Assembly (NCBI GenBank): GCA_036939355.1
Contig: JALLAP010000026.1
Location: forward strand, 62,501 to 77,500
Source of the DNA: Thalassiosira profunda
Taxonomy: Eukaryota; Bacillariophyta; Thalassiosirophyceae; Thalassiosirales; Thalassiosiraceae
Direction of reading: 5' to 3'
Length of the DNA stretch: 15,000 nt
Made by a program: the position numbers and the translations under genes. Positions 7,030 through 15,000 of this stretch are shown piece by piece. The notes beneath the pieces were generated by a model. The model saw only the letters and a list, made by a program, of their open reading frames with translations, made no database searches and had not been told where the DNA came from. Position 1 is the first letter of the stretch; each line of letters begins with the position of its first letter.

Positions 7030-7799
7030 GTGCGTAATAGCTCACTGATCGAGTAAACCTGCGCCGAAAATGTATGGGACTAAGTAATTTGCCGAAACTG
7101 TGCGATATATATTTATATATCGGTAGGGGAGCGTTCTGTTGTAGGTCGAAGTATTAGCGTAAGCGGATATGGACGAAGCAGAAGTGAGAATGTCGGCTTG
7201 AGTAACGAAAATATAGGTGAGAATCCTATACCCCGAAAACCCAAGGTTTCCTCCGGAAGGCTCGTCCGCGGAGGGTAAGTCAGGACCTAAGGCGAGGCTG
7301 AAAAGCGTAGTCGATGGACAACGGGTTAATATTCCCGTACCGTTTTTTATTGATATCGAGGGACGGAGAAGGCTAAGCTAGCCGGATATTGGTTTTACCG
7401 GTTTAAACGTTCAAGATGTTGAGAAGCGGCGAAAACGCTTTAAGTTGAGACGTGAATACGAGACGCTAAGGCGTCGAAGTAGTGTATGTCATACTTCCAA
7501 GAAAAGCTTGCACTGTCATAGATAAAAAACGCCTGTACCATAACCGACACAGGTGGGTAGGTAGAGTATACTAAGGGGCGCGAGATAACTCTCTCTAAGG
7601 AACTCGGCAAAATAACTCCGTAACTTCGGGAGAAGGAGTGCCTTATTATTAAGGTTGCAATAACAAGATCCAAGCAACTGTTTATCAAAAACACAGGTCT
7701 CCGCTAAGTCGTAAGACGATGTATGGGGGCTGACGCCTGCCCAGTGCCAGAAGGTTAAAGAAGCTGGTTAGCATTTGCGAAGCTAGTAACTGAAGCCCT

Positions 7800-7882
<83 letters not shown>

Positions 7883-8134
7883 TGATTTGGATACTGTCTC
7901 GGAGAGGGGCTCGGTGAAATAGACTTGTCTGTGAAGATGCGGACTACCTGCACCAGGACAGAAAGACCCTATGAAGCTTTACTGTAACTTGAAATTGAAA
8001 TTGGACTTTATTCGCGCAGTATAGGTGGGAGGCGTTGATTATAATCTTGCGGGATTATTGGAGCCATTAGTGAGATACCACTCTTGTAATGTTAGATTTC
8101 TAACTTTGAATCATTATCTGGTCAAAGAACAGTT

Positions 8135-8172
<38 letters not shown>

Positions 8173-8362
8173 CGGTAACGGAGGCGTACAAAGGTTTCCT
8201 CTGAACGGTTAGAAATCGTATCTAGAGTGTAAAGGCATAAGGAAGCTTGACTGTGAGACCTACAAGTCGAGCAGGGACGAAAGTCGGTCTTAGTGATCTG
8301 ACGGTACTGAGTGGAAAGGCCGTCACTCAACGGATAAAAGTTACTCTAGGGATAACAGGCTG

Positions 8363-8431
<69 letters not shown>

Positions 8432-8467
8432 GGTAGTACGTCCCAAGGGTTGGGCTGTTCGCCCATG

Positions 8468-8515
<48 letters not shown>

Positions 8516-8639
8516 ATATCCGGTGTAGGCGTTAGAATATTGAGAGGAGCCTTCTTTAGTACGAGAGGACCGAGAAGGACATACCTCTGGTGTACCAGTT
8601 ATCGTGCCAACGGTAGACGCTGGGTAGCTATGTATGGAG

Positions 8640-8673
<34 letters not shown>

Positions 8674-8803
8674 CACCTCAAGATAAGTATTCTCATCACG
8701 TAAGTGAGTAAGGTCACGGTAAGACTAACCGTTTGATAGGCATTAAGTGTAAGTACAGTAATGTATGTGCTGAGATGTCCTAATAGACCGAGGACTTGAA
8801 TTT
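5919..8803 (+). rRNA. rrl: 23S ribosomal RNA
   Basis: The large-subunit rRNA starts near AATTCAAGGAACTAAGAG and ends near GAGGACTTGAATT; these two ends are complementary (AATTCAAG with CTTGAATT), as expected for helix 1. The length of about 2885 nt is normal for a red-lineage plastid. Conserved blocks read normally: GGATACCTTGGCATTCAGAAG, TAACTATAACGGTCCTAAGG (domain IV), CCTATGAAGCTTTACTG (domain V), GTTACTCTAGGGATAACAGG, GTTCACATCGACGGGGAGGT, and the sarcin-ricin loop AGTACGAGAGGACCG at about 8558. No intron is seen and the 4.5S-like 3' portion is continuous with the rest. The ends are estimated, within a few nucleotides. Confidence 0.97.
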
Positions 8804-8805
8804 TT

Positions 8806-8842
8806 AAAATCTTTAAGATATAAAAAATATCTTAAAGATTTT
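8806..8842 (+). ncRNA. Processing hairpin between 23S and 5S
   Basis: AAAATCTTTAAGATAT (8806-8821) pairs perfectly over 16 bp with ATATCTTAAAGATTTT (8827-8842) across a 5-nt A loop, directly between the 23S 3' end and the 5S 5' end. Its position suggests a precursor-rRNA processing signal for an RNase III or RNase E type cut. The trailing T-run could also make it a partial terminator that lowers 5S output. Both functions are inferences. Confidence 0.6.
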
Positions 8843-8845
8843 TTG

Positions 8846-8969
8846 CTTTGGTGTTTTTAGTGTACTGAGCGGAACCACACTGATCCATCTCGAACTCAGT
8901 TGTGAAACGTTATAAATCGACGACAATACTTGGGGGGGGACCTCCTGGGAAGATAGTTCAATGCCAAAG
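8846..8969 (+). rRNA. rrf: 5S ribosomal RNA
   Basis: The 5' strand CTTTGGTGTT pairs with the 3' strand AATGCCAAAG to form helix I (with two G-U pairs). Inside are the conserved GGAACCACACTGATCCATC and CGAACTCAG segments and the GACCTCCTGGGAAGAT helix IV-V region. The span of about 124 nt is marginally longer than usual, so the mature ends may be 1-3 nt inside the given limits. It is the last gene of the rRNA operon. An eight-G run at about 8932-8939 is a place where sequencing errors are likely. Confidence 0.92.
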
Positions 8970-9000
8970 TTTTAAAAAAGTAGTAATATTACGAAAATTA

Positions 9001-9036
9001 TTTATTCAATGTTTCGTGGAATTTTTTATTCAGTGT
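9001..9036. repeat. 12-bp near-identical direct repeat, period 24
   Basis: TTTATTCAATGT (9001-9012) recurs as TTTATTCAGTGT (9025-9036) with one mismatch, in the gap between 5S and psbY. The rest of the 24-bp unit is not repeated. It could be a duplicated binding site or slippage remnant. The short length makes chance possible. Confidence 0.5.
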
Positions 9037-9085
9037 AAAAAAATTATTCTTAAAAAATATTTTAAATTTTATATATAATATTAAG

Positions 9086-9091
9086 TATAAT
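9086..9091 (+). promoter_or_regulatory. Candidate -10 box for psbY
   Basis: A perfect TATAAT lies 61 bp before the psbY ATG in the 183-bp gap after 5S. A -35 box is not convincing at 16-18 bp upstream, and the surroundings are AT-rich. Confidence 0.32.
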
Positions 9092-9152
9092 ACTAGTCAT
9101 TAACATCATTTTCTGTATTTAAATTTTTAACATTTCTATAGGATTATCAGTT

Positions 9153-9263
9153 ATGGATACTCGTTTACTAGTAATTGCTGCGCCTGTTTTAGTAGCAGCA
9201 TCATGGGCTTTATTTAATATTGGTCGTTTAGCAATTCAACAAATTCAACGTTTATCACGTTAA
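9153..9263 (+). CDS. psbY: Photosystem II protein Y
   Basis: This 36-residue PsbY begins [20 protein letters not shown] and ends [16 protein letters not shown]. It has one membrane helix (about residues 4-22) and a basic C-terminal amphipathic tail, as expected. PsbY sits at the edge of photosystem II next to cytochrome b559 and influences its redox behaviour; it is not essential. AGGA at 9140-9143 lies 9 bp before the ATG and is a good ribosome binding site. Position between the rRNA operon and rpl32 is typical of diatom plastids. A 13-bp hairpin begins 5 bp after the stop. Confidence 0.97.
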   Translation: MDTRLLVIAAPVLVAASWALFNIGRLAIQQIQRLSR

Positions 9264-9268
9264 AAAAT

Positions 9269-9307
9269 AATTACAAGGCTAGAAAAACTAAAAATAGTCT
9301 TGTAATT
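9269..9307 (+). terminator. psbY 3' hairpin
   Basis: AATTACAAGGCTA (9269-9281) pairs with TAGTCTTGTAATT (9295-9307), 13 bp with a single G-U pair and a 13-nt loop. It starts right after the psbY stop, as expected for a 3' end stem-loop. Confidence 0.6.
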
Positions 9308-9478
9308 GTTCTTTAAAAAGATTTACAAATTTTTTTAGTTCGTTTTACAATAATTTTAATTACCTTGAATGTTTAATAGATTTCATAGAGGTAATAGGAA
9401 CAAATCTAGACAAATTAAATTCTATTTTGTACAATAAATTTAAATTAAAAAGCTATCTTAAATAAAGATAAAAAAATC

Positions 9479-9643
9479 ATGGCTGTACCTAAAAAACGGA
9501 CATCAAAAGCAAAAAAGAATAGTCGTAAAGCTAATTGGAAAAGAAAAGCAGCAAAATCTGCACAAAAATCGTTATCATTAGCAAAATCTATATTACGAGG
9601 TAAAACTACAAGTTTTGTATATCGTCTTTACGTTGATGAATAA
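9479..9643 (+). CDS. rpl32: Large-subunit ribosomal protein bL32
   Basis: This 54-residue bL32 starts [20 protein letters not shown], the conserved basic N-terminus of the family, and ends with the plastid-type segment [10 protein letters not shown]. It lacks the zinc-binding cysteines seen in some bacterial bL32 proteins, as is normal for plastids. It binds 23S rRNA near the peptidyl transferase region in the stroma. The ATG at 9479 is the only start that retains the full MAVPKK motif. It is 215 bp after psbY with its own hairpin at the 3' end, so it may be transcribed alone. Confidence 0.97.
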   Translation: MAVPKKRTSKAKKNSRKANWKRKAAKSAQKSLSLAKSILRGKTTSFVYRLYVDE

Positions 9644-9648
9644 CTTTA

Positions 9649-9690
9649 AAATTTTCTTAGTATAAAGTTAAACATATATTAAGAAAATTT
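9649..9690 (+). terminator. rpl32 3' hairpin
   Basis: AAATTTTCTTAGTATA (9649-9664) pairs with TATATTAAGAAAATTT (9675-9690), 16 bp with one G-U pair and a 10-nt loop, 5 bp after the rpl32 stop. It fits a 3' end stem-loop or terminator. Confidence 0.6.
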
Positions 9691-9784
9691 AAATTTTCCT
9701 TGGTATTAAGAATAGATACATTTTAATTTATAGATAGTAATTTAAACTTAATTTGTCATTTAAAATATATCTATATAGGTATTA

Positions 9785-9866
9785 GCGGATGTGGCGAAAT
9801 TGGTAGACGCGCTAGATTTAGGTCCTAGTAACTTTTGTTTTGAGAGTTCGAGTCTCTCCATCCGCA
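9785..9866 (+). tRNA. trnL: tRNA-Leu(UAG)
   Basis: This 82-nt class II tRNA has acceptor GCGGATG pairing with CATCCGC, a GGCGAAATTGGTAGACGC D region, and T arm GAGAG-TTCGAGT-CTCTC. The anticodon arm is CTAGA, loop TTTAGGT with anticodon TAG at 9819-9821, then CCTAG. The closing pair next to the loop is A9816 against C9824, a mismatch. The variable arm is short and U-rich. It needs to read CUN codons. rbcR follows 40 bp downstream. Confidence 0.96.
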
Positions 9867-9906
9867 TTTAAAAAATTCTTTAATTAACTCCTTGAATATT
9901 TGTTAT

Positions 9907-10830
9907 ATGGTTCTTCCATTTACTCTACAACAATTACGTATTTTTAAAGCTATTGCTTCAGAAAAAAGTTTTACTCAAGCCGCTGAAATTTTATTTGTTT
10001 CACAACCTTCATTGAGTAAACAAATTAAAACGTTAGAAAATCGTTTAGGAATTTTGTTGTTAAATCGAACAGGTAATAAGATATCTTTAACTGAAGCAGG
10101 TAATGTTTTTCTTCAATATTCTGAACGAATACTTGCCTTATGTGAAGAAAGTTGTCGAGCTTTAAATGATTTAAAAGATGGTGAGCGAGGAAACTTAAAG
10201 GTGGGTGCAAGTCAAACTATCGGCGCATATTTAATGCCTCGTGTTTTGACTCTATTTGCTCAAAGTTATCCTCAAATTACTTTAAATATTGATATTGATT
10301 CAACTAGAATTATTGCAAAAAAAGTTGCTGATCGAATTATTGATATTGCTATTGTAGGTGGTGATATTCCTAATGGTTTAAAAAAAAATCTAGAAATTGA
10401 AGATTTTGTTGAAGATGAATTAATTCTAATAATTCCAAAGTCACACCCATTTGCAAAAAAGAAAAAAAAGAAAATTAGTAGAGAAGATCTTTATCATTTA
10501 AATTTTATAACATTAAATTCGAATTCTACAATTCATAAATTTATTGATAATATTTTAATTCAAAATAATATTCAAACTAAACAATTTAATATAATTATGG
10601 AATTAAATTCTATTGAAGCTATAAAGACAGCTGTTAGTCTTGGTTTAGGGGCTGCCTTTGTATCCTCATCAGCAATAGAAAAAGAAATTGAATTAAAAAC
10701 AGTTGAGATTATAACAATCGAAAATATTAAAATAACCCGAACATTATCAATTATCACAAATACAGATTCGCATCGATCTAAAGCTTTTGACTTTTTTTAT
10801 AACGAGTTATGGTTACTTAAAAATTTATAA
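9907..10830 (+). CDS. rbcR: RbcR, LysR-type regulator of RuBisCO genes
   Basis: This 307-residue LysR-family regulator (also called ycf30) has an N-terminal winged helix-turn-helix at about residues 5-63, starting PFTLQQLRIFKAIASEKSF with recognition helix SQPSLSKQIKTLE, then the linker and a periplasmic-binding-protein-like effector domain at about residues 92-300 (GNLKVGASQTIGAYLMPRVL onward). The ATG at 9907 is chosen because it gives MVLPFTLQQLR, the usual RbcR start; a TTG at 9892 would add five residues without family support. From family knowledge it binds upstream of rbcLS and responds to Calvin-cycle metabolites or redox state in the stroma. It is the only evident DNA-binding regulator in the window. 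A promoter for rpl21 starts 22 bp after its stop. Confidence 0.95.
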   Translation: MVLPFTLQQLRIFKAIASEKSFTQAAEILFVSQPSLSKQIKTLENRLGILLLNRTGNKISLTEAGNVFLQYSERILALCEESCRALNDLKDGERGNLKVGASQTIGAYLMPRVLTLFAQSYPQITLNIDIDSTRIIAKKVADRIIDIAIVGGDIPNGLKKNLEIEDFVEDELILIIPKSHPFAKKKKKKISREDLYHLNFITLNSNSTIHKFIDNILIQNNIQTKQFNIIMELNSIEAIKTAVSLGLGAAFVSSSAIEKEIELKTVEIITIENIKITRTLSIITNTDSHRSKAFDFFYNELWLLKNL

Positions 10831-10852
10831 AATTATCCTGTTCTAATTTAAG

Positions 10853-10882
10853 TTGACTTAAGTAAATTTTATTTTGTAATAT
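10853..10882 (+). promoter_or_regulatory. Sigma70-type promoter for rpl21-rpl27-secA
   Basis: TTGACT (10853-10858) and TATAAT-like TAATAT (10877-10882) are separated by 18 bp, about 30 bp before the rpl21 ATG. Five of six -35 bases match consensus. It is a reasonable promoter for the ribosomal protein and secA cluster, though read-through from rbcR is also possible. Confidence 0.45.
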
Positions 10883-10913
10883 TATTTTATAAAAAGAGAA
10901 AATCTTCTAAATT

Positions 10914-11231
10914 ATGAGATACGCAATTGTAGAAATTAGTGGAAGACAGTTTTGGATTGAAACAGGAAAATATTACGATTTAAATCGTATTCCAACTGAA
11001 CTTGGAAAAGAGATTACATTAAACAGAGTTTTACTGGTTAATAATGATGGAGAACTTTTAATAGGAAAACCTTATTTAGACAGTGTAAAAGTTAAAGGAA
11101 AAATTTTAGAACATTTACGCAGCCGTAAAACTATTGTGTATAAAATGCGTCCTAAGAAAAAAACTCGTAAAAAACAAGGACATCGTCAAGACTTAACTCG
11201 AGTTCTTATTGAAGAAATAAATATTAATTAA
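10914..11231 (+). CDS. rpl21: Large-subunit ribosomal protein bL21
   Basis: This 105-residue bL21 shows the N-terminal barrel strands (YAIVEISGRQFWIETGKYYD), the conserved mid-region VLLVNNDGELLIGKPYLD and the signature C-terminal YKMRPKKKTRKKQGHRQ followed by LTRVLIEEI. Length is normal for the family. It binds 23S rRNA domains on the solvent side of the large subunit. rpl27 follows 18 bp after the stop, the near-universal rplU-rpmA pairing in bacteria that is kept here. Confidence 0.97.
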   Translation: MRYAIVEISGRQFWIETGKYYDLNRIPTELGKEITLNRVLLVNNDGELLIGKPYLDSVKVKGKILEHLRSRKTIVYKMRPKKKTRKKQGHRQDLTRVLIEEININ

Positions 11232-11249
11232 TAAGTAAGGAATATACAA

Positions 11250-11501
11250 ATGGCACATAAGAAAGGTGCAGGTAGTACAAAAAATGGTCGTGATTCAAAT
11301 GCAAAACGCTTAGGTGTTAAACGATTTGGGGGTGAAAAAGTAAAAGCAGGAAGTATTTTAATCCGTCAAAGAGGAATGAAATTTAAACCTGGTTCTAATG
11401 TTGGGTATGGAAAAGATTTTACTTTATTTGCATTAGTTGATGGGACTGTAAAATTTGATTATAAAGATGCTCAACATAAACGAGTAAATATTATTACTTA
11501 G
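11250..11501 (+). CDS. rpl27: Large-subunit ribosomal protein bL27
   Basis: This 83-residue bL27 starts [20 protein letters not shown] and contains the conserved [10 protein letters not shown] and IRQRG.KFKPG segments. The N-terminal arm reaches into the peptidyl transferase centre and helps place tRNA substrates. No extra N-terminal cleaved sequence is present. AAGGA at 11237-11241, 8 bp before the ATG, is a clear ribosome binding site. It lies 18 bp after rpl21 and 23 bp before secA, so the three form a likely operon. Confidence 0.98.
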   Translation: MAHKKGAGSTKNGRDSNAKRLGVKRFGGEKVKAGSILIRQRGMKFKPGSNVGYGKDFTLFALVDGTVKFDYKDAQHKRVNIIT

Positions 11502-11524
11502 TAGAACTTTATAAATTTTTTAAA

Positions 11525-14161
11525 ATGCTAAAAAATCCATTTATTAAAGATTCAGTCACAAATCAATATCAAGCATTAATTAATCAAATTAATGCTCTAG
11601 AAAATAATTTAAAAATATTAACTGATACAGAACTAAGAAATAAAACATTTCAATTAAAAAAACGATATGAAGAAGAACAAGACTTAAATTCATTAATTGC
11701 TGAATCTTTTGCTATTACAAGGGAAGCAAGTTTACGAACATTAGGTCTACGTCATTTCGATGTTCAATTAATTGGGGGCTTAGTTTTAAATAGTGGAAAA
11801 ATTAGTGAAATGCGAACTGGTGAAGGAAAAACATTAGTTGCAACTTTACCAGCTTATTTAAATGCGTTAACCAATAAAGGTGTTCATATTGTTACGGTTA
11901 ATGATTATTTAGCGAGTCGTGATCAAATTTCAATGGGACAAATTTATCGATTCTTAGGGTTAGACACAGGTTTAATTCAAGAAGATATGGCCTTTTTAGA
12001 ACGACAACAAAATTATAAAGCTGATATTACTTATGTAACAAATAATGAATTGGCGTTTGATTATCTACGAGATAATATGGCATCAAACTTGAATCAAGTT
12101 GTTTTACCGCCATTTAATTATTGTATTGTAGATGAAGTTGATTCAATTTTTATTGATGAAGCACAAGTTCCATTAATTATTTCCCAAGCGGTAGAAACAT
12201 GTATTGATAAATACATTGTTGCAGCAGAAGTTGCTGAATATTTAGAAGTAAATGTTCATTTTAAAGTAGATGAAAAAAACAGAAATATCATTTTAACTGA
12301 GCAAGGAACAGCTCAAATTGAGAAAATTTTACAAGTTGAAGATTTATATAATCCAAATGATCCATGGATTCCTTATATTTTAAGTGCCATTAAAGCAACT
12401 GCTTTATTTTTCCGAAATGTACATTATATTGTTCAAAACAATCAAATTATTATTGTTGATGAATTTACAGGCCGGATTATGCCAGATAGAAGATGGAATG
12501 AAGGGTTACATCAAGCTGTTGAGGCAAAAGAAGGAGTTCCAATTAGACAAAATACAGAAACGGCAGCATCAATCACTTATCAAAATTTTTTCTTATTATA
12601 CCCTAAATTATCAGGTATGACTGGAACGGCTAAAACATCTGAGGTAGAATTTGAAAAGATTTATAATTTACCTGTAGAAGAAATACCAACAGCTCGCCCA
12701 AATCTTCGTAAAGATTTACCTGACTTTGTTTATAAGGATAGTTTAACAAAATGGACTGCAATTGCACGTGAATGCAAATCTATTGCAAAAACAAAACAAC
12801 CAATTTTAATTGGGACAACAACTGTTGAAAATTCTGAAATGTTAGCCGATTTATTAAAAGAATATCAGTTATCATACCGGTTGTTAAATGCAAAACCGGA
12901 AAATGTCAAAAGAGAATCAGAGATTGTTGCCCAAGCAGGAGAAATAGGGAGTATTACAATTGCAACAAATATGGCAGGCCGTGGAACAGATATTATTTTA
13001 GGTGGAAATATTACATTTAAAGTTCGAAAACAGCTTTACAATATTTTAGTCTCTTATAAAAGCCAAACTACTTCAACAAATCTCAATGATATTTTTCCTT
13101 TAGCAAAGGATATTAATTTTACTTCACAAAAATTCTTAAGTGTTTTAAAATCATTACTAAATGATTCCAAATTCTTAAGTTTATCATCAACTGGAATTCT
13201 AAAACTTCTAAATGAAATTGATCAAATTAGAATTCCAAAGATTCCGTATCAATGTTCAATTAAATTTTTACTGAGTGAACTCGGTAAATTTGAGAAAAAA
13301 AATCAAACTATTAATAATAAAATTGTTAAGAATTTAGGTGGACTTTATATTATTGGTACTGAACGTAATAATTCGCGTCGAATAGATAATCAACTACGTG
13401 GTAGATGTGGACGTCAAGGTGATCCCGGAACTTCTAGATTCTTTTTAAGTTTGGAAGATTCTTTGTTTCGAAATTTTGGAAGTTCGAAACTTCAAAACTT
13501 TATGCAAAATCAACTTCTAGATGATCTACCATTAGAATCAAATTTACTAACTAAAAGTTTAGATGCTGCTCAGAAACGGGTAGAAGAAAGAGATTATGAT
13601 GGTCGAAAATACTTATTTGATTATGATGATATATTAAATAAACAACGTAATATCGTCTATTATGAACGAAGAAAACTTTTAGAAAGTCAGTCTTTTCGCG
13701 AAACCATTTTAGCTTATGGTGAGCAAGTTATTAAAGATATTATAAATTTATTGAAAGATCCAAAAGTTACAACAAGTAGTTCTCTAGTTGAAGAATTATT
13801 TAAAACACGATTTGTAAGTTTAGATGGAAATTTAAGTACTTTAGATCCTTATGAATTAAAAACTTACTTATTCCAAGAATTTTGGTTATCTTATGAAGCA
13901 AAAGTTCTCGAATTTGAAATATGTCAAATTGGGTTAATTGGGTCCTTTGAACGTACAATAATTCTTTATTATACAGATATTGCTTGGAAAGAACATCTAC
14001 AAAAAATTGCATTATTACGTGATGCTGTAGGATGGAGAAGTTATGGCCAACGCAACCCATTATTTGAATTTAAAGAAGAAGCATATAATTTATTTCAAAA
14101 TCGAAATATAACCATAAGACATTTATTAATTCGTGATTTTTTACATTCCTTTATTTTATAA
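11525..14161 (+). CDS. secA: SecA, preprotein translocase ATPase
   Basis: This 878-residue SecA is the motor that pushes unfolded proteins through SecYEG into the thylakoid. Motifs in order: Walker A GEGKT (residues 99-103), Walker [13 protein letters not shown] (202-213), GMTGTAKT (from 364), [14 protein letters not shown] (481 on), and the arginine-finger region [25 protein letters not shown] (611 on), then helical scaffold ([12 protein letters not shown]) and helical wing, with a conserved WKEHL at about 821. Between GTDIILGGN and the ILGTER-like segment there is a loop about 75 residues longer than in E. coli, as seen in cyanobacterial and plastid SecA. The C-terminal zinc-binding tail is absent and the protein ends at SFIL. 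The usual His of TERHESRR is Asn (N615). The ATG at 11525 has no clear ribosome binding site. Confidence 0.98.
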   Translation: MLKNPFIKDSVTNQYQALINQINALENNLKILTDTELRNKTFQLKKRYEEEQDLNSLIAESFAITREASLRTLGLRHFDVQLIGGLVLNSGKISEMRTGEGKTLVATLPAYLNALTNKGVHIVTVNDYLASRDQISMGQIYRFLGLDTGLIQEDMAFLERQQNYKADITYVTNNELAFDYLRDNMASNLNQVVLPPFNYCIVDEVDSIFIDEAQVPLIISQAVETCIDKYIVAAEVAEYLEVNVHFKVDEKNRNIILTEQGTAQIEKILQVEDLYNPNDPWIPYILSAIKATALFFRNVHYIVQNNQIIIVDEFTGRIMPDRRWNEGLHQAVEAKEGVPIRQNTETAASITYQNFFLLYPKLSGMTGTAKTSEVEFEKIYNLPVEEIPTARPNLRKDLPDFVYKDSLTKWTAIARECKSIAKTKQPILIGTTTVENSEMLADLLKEYQLSYRLLNAKPENVKRESEIVAQAGEIGSITIATNMAGRGTDIILGGNITFKVRKQLYNILVSYKSQTTSTNLNDIFPLAKDINFTSQKFLSVLKSLLNDSKFLSLSSTGILKLLNEIDQIRIPKIPYQCSIKFLLSELGKFEKKNQTINNKIVKNLGGLYIIGTERNNSRRIDNQLRGRCGRQGDPGTSRFFLSLEDSLFRNFGSSKLQNFMQNQLLDDLPLESNLLTKSLDAAQKRVEERDYDGRKYLFDYDDILNKQRNIVYYERRKLLESQSFRETILAYGEQVIKDIINLLKDPKVTTSSSLVEELFKTRFVSLDGNLSTLDPYELKTYLFQEFWLSYEAKVLEFEICQIGLIGSFERTIILYYTDIAWKEHLQKIALLRDAVGWRSYGQRNPLFEFKEEAYNLFQNRNITIRHLLIRDFLHSFIL

Positions 14162-14202
14162 AGGTTAAATCCGGTTTTATTAAAAAAAAAATAATTATAT
14201 TT

Positions 14203-14349
14203 ATGACAAAACGTACTCTATCAAATAAAAGTCGTTCTTCTATTTTAAAAGTATCAGGCTTTCGTGCTCGTATGGCGACAGCTCAAGGAAGAAAAATAAT
14301 ACGAAATCGAAGAAAAAAAGGCCGAAAAAAATTAGCGATTCCACGTTAA
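14203..14349 (+). CDS. rpl34: Large-subunit ribosomal protein bL34
   Basis: This 48-residue, very basic protein starts [20 protein letters not shown] and continues [22 protein letters not shown], the family signature, ending LAIPR. It is a small 23S rRNA-binding protein. It starts 41 bp after secA. Length is typical of plastid bL34. An 11-bp hairpin follows 8 bp after its stop, which suggests the rpl21-rpl27-secA-rpl34 transcript ends here. Confidence 0.97.
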   Translation: MTKRTLSNKSRSSILKVSGFRARMATAQGRKIIRNRRKKGRKKLAIPR

Positions 14350-14357
14350 TTAAGTAA

Positions 14358-14394
14358 ATTATTAGAGTTAATCAGTTTTGTTTACTCTAATAAT
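14358..14394 (+). terminator. rpl34 3' hairpin
   Basis: ATTATTAGAGT (14358-14368) pairs perfectly with ACTCTAATAAT (14384-14394) across a 15-nt loop, 8 bp after the rpl34 stop. It probably ends the secA-region transcript before ycf46. Confidence 0.55.
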
Positions 14395-14461
14395 AAATAA
14401 TTTTTTATGTAAAATTAATATAATAGTAATTTATTAAATAGAATTTTGATTAACTGATTTT

Positions 14462-15000
14462 ATGAAATTTACGGACGAATTAACACTCTTATTAAAAGCT
14501 AGGTATCCAATAATTTATATTAATACAATTGAAGAAGACCGGGTAGAGTATATTATTCGCAAATATATTAAAACAAGTTTGAATAGAAGTATTTATAGTT
14601 GGGATTTTATAGATGGCTATACAAATAATCCAAATAATGAAGGATTTGCAAAGCGAAATCCAGTACAAGCACTTGAACTTGTGGAACGATTAACAGCTCA
14701 AACACCTGCTTTATTTTTATTAAAGGATTTTAATAGATTTTTAACAGATGTTTCAATTTCAAGAAAATTAAAAAATATAAGTAGAATTTTAAAACTTCAG
14801 CCAAAAACAATAATTATCATTGGGTCAGAATTAAATATTCCAAAAGAGTTATATGATCTTATTACAATTTTACAATTTCAATTACCCGTTGAAAGTGAAA
14901 TTAATTATGAATTAAAACGACTGATTGAGTCATTAAACATTGAAATTGATCAACAAGTTTTAGAAAGTTTGACAAGGGCATGCCAAGGTTTATCACTTGA
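14462..15000 (+). CDS. ycf46: Ycf46, AAA-type ATPase (3' part outside window)
   Basis: The open frame from the ATG at 14462 runs to the window edge, giving the first 179 residues of a protein of usually about 490. It starts MKFTDELTLLLKARYPIIYI and has the Ycf46 N-terminal features: an early E-DR-V.YI segment (NTIEEDRVEYIIRKYI), YSWDFIDGY, TPALFLLKDFNRFL and the SRKLKNISRILK-IIIIGSEL stretch. The AAA ATPase core with Walker A and B lies beyond the window. In cyanobacteria the related gene is linked to inorganic carbon use; in plastids the role is not established. It begins 112 bp after rpl34, beyond its hairpin, so it probably has its own promoter. Confidence 0.93.
   Translation, partial: MKFTDELTLLLKARYPIIYINTIEEDRVEYIIRKYIKTSLNRSIYSWDFIDGYTNNPNNEGFAKRNPVQALELVERLTAQTPALFLLKDFNRFLTDVSISRKLKNISRILKLQPKTIIIIGSELNIPKELYDLITILQFQLPVESEINYELKRLIESLNIEIDQQVLESLTRACQGLSL

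Noticed and set aside
6190..8653. Reading frames on both strands inside the 23S gene
   Set aside because: The sequence is conserved 23S rRNA from end to end, so these frames are incidental.
8700..8803. A separate 4.5S rRNA gene
   Set aside because: The 23S 3' end is continuous with the body with no spacer; a split 4.5S is a feature of land plants.
9892..9906. TTG start for rbcR five codons upstream
   Set aside because: The ATG at 9907 gives the usual RbcR N-terminus; the extra residues match nothing.
10025..10757. Two minus-strand 61-codon frames inside rbcR
   Set aside because: They are antisense to a clear LysR protein and have no family resemblance.
12384..14060. Additional frames inside secA (78 codons + strand, 86 codons minus strand)
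   Set aside because: Both overlap the intact SecA coding frame and resemble no protein.

Overview
This window is plastid DNA from a diatom, or a very close red-lineage stramenopile relative. It is strongly AT-rich and densely packed with short intergenic regions. It carries genes found only in red-lineage plastid genomes (ycf39, ycf41, psaF, rpl32, rpl34, rbcR, secA, ycf46) and the diatom-type gene ycf89 next to the rRNA operon. The order ycf89 - 16S - trnI - trnA - 23S - 5S - psbY - rpl32 - trnL - rbcR - rpl21 - rpl27 - secA - rpl34 - ycf46 is the arrangement I recall from diatom plastids, where the rRNA section lies in the inverted repeat. Only one copy is in view, so the repeat boundaries cannot be placed.

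Layout. Positions 1-2443 hold photosystem genes on the + strand: the 3' part of ycf39 (photosystem II assembly), ycf41 (SSB-like), psbI, psaF and psaJ. Positions 2468-2832 hold a strong hairpin, trnP(UGG) on the minus strand, a second hairpin and a near-consensus sigma70 promoter that drives ycf89 (2833-3795). Positions 3796-4252 are a gene-free leader ending in an extended -10 promoter for the rRNA operon. Positions 4253-8969 hold 16S, trnI(GAU), trnA(UGC), 23S and 5S. Positions 9153-9866 hold psbY, rpl32 and trnL(UAG). Positions 9907-15000 hold rbcR, rpl21, rpl27, secA, rpl34 and the 5' part of ycf46.

The genes serve light reactions (psbI, psbY, psaF, psaJ, ycf39), plastid translation (rRNAs, tRNAs, rpl21, rpl27, rpl32, rpl34), thylakoid protein export (secA) and control of carbon-fixation genes (rbcR). 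Most transcription units end in a perfect or near-perfect AT-rich hairpin of 11-16 bp.

The most striking anomaly is in the 16S rRNA. At 5170 the highly conserved sequence jumps from E. coli position 961 directly to about 1061, with one A between. About 100 normally invariant nucleotides are missing, including the 966 loop and residue C1054, while the rest of the molecule looks intact. A second observation is that the diatom protein Ycf89, usually listed as unknown, contains a segment resembling the YGGT/Ycf19 membrane domain.
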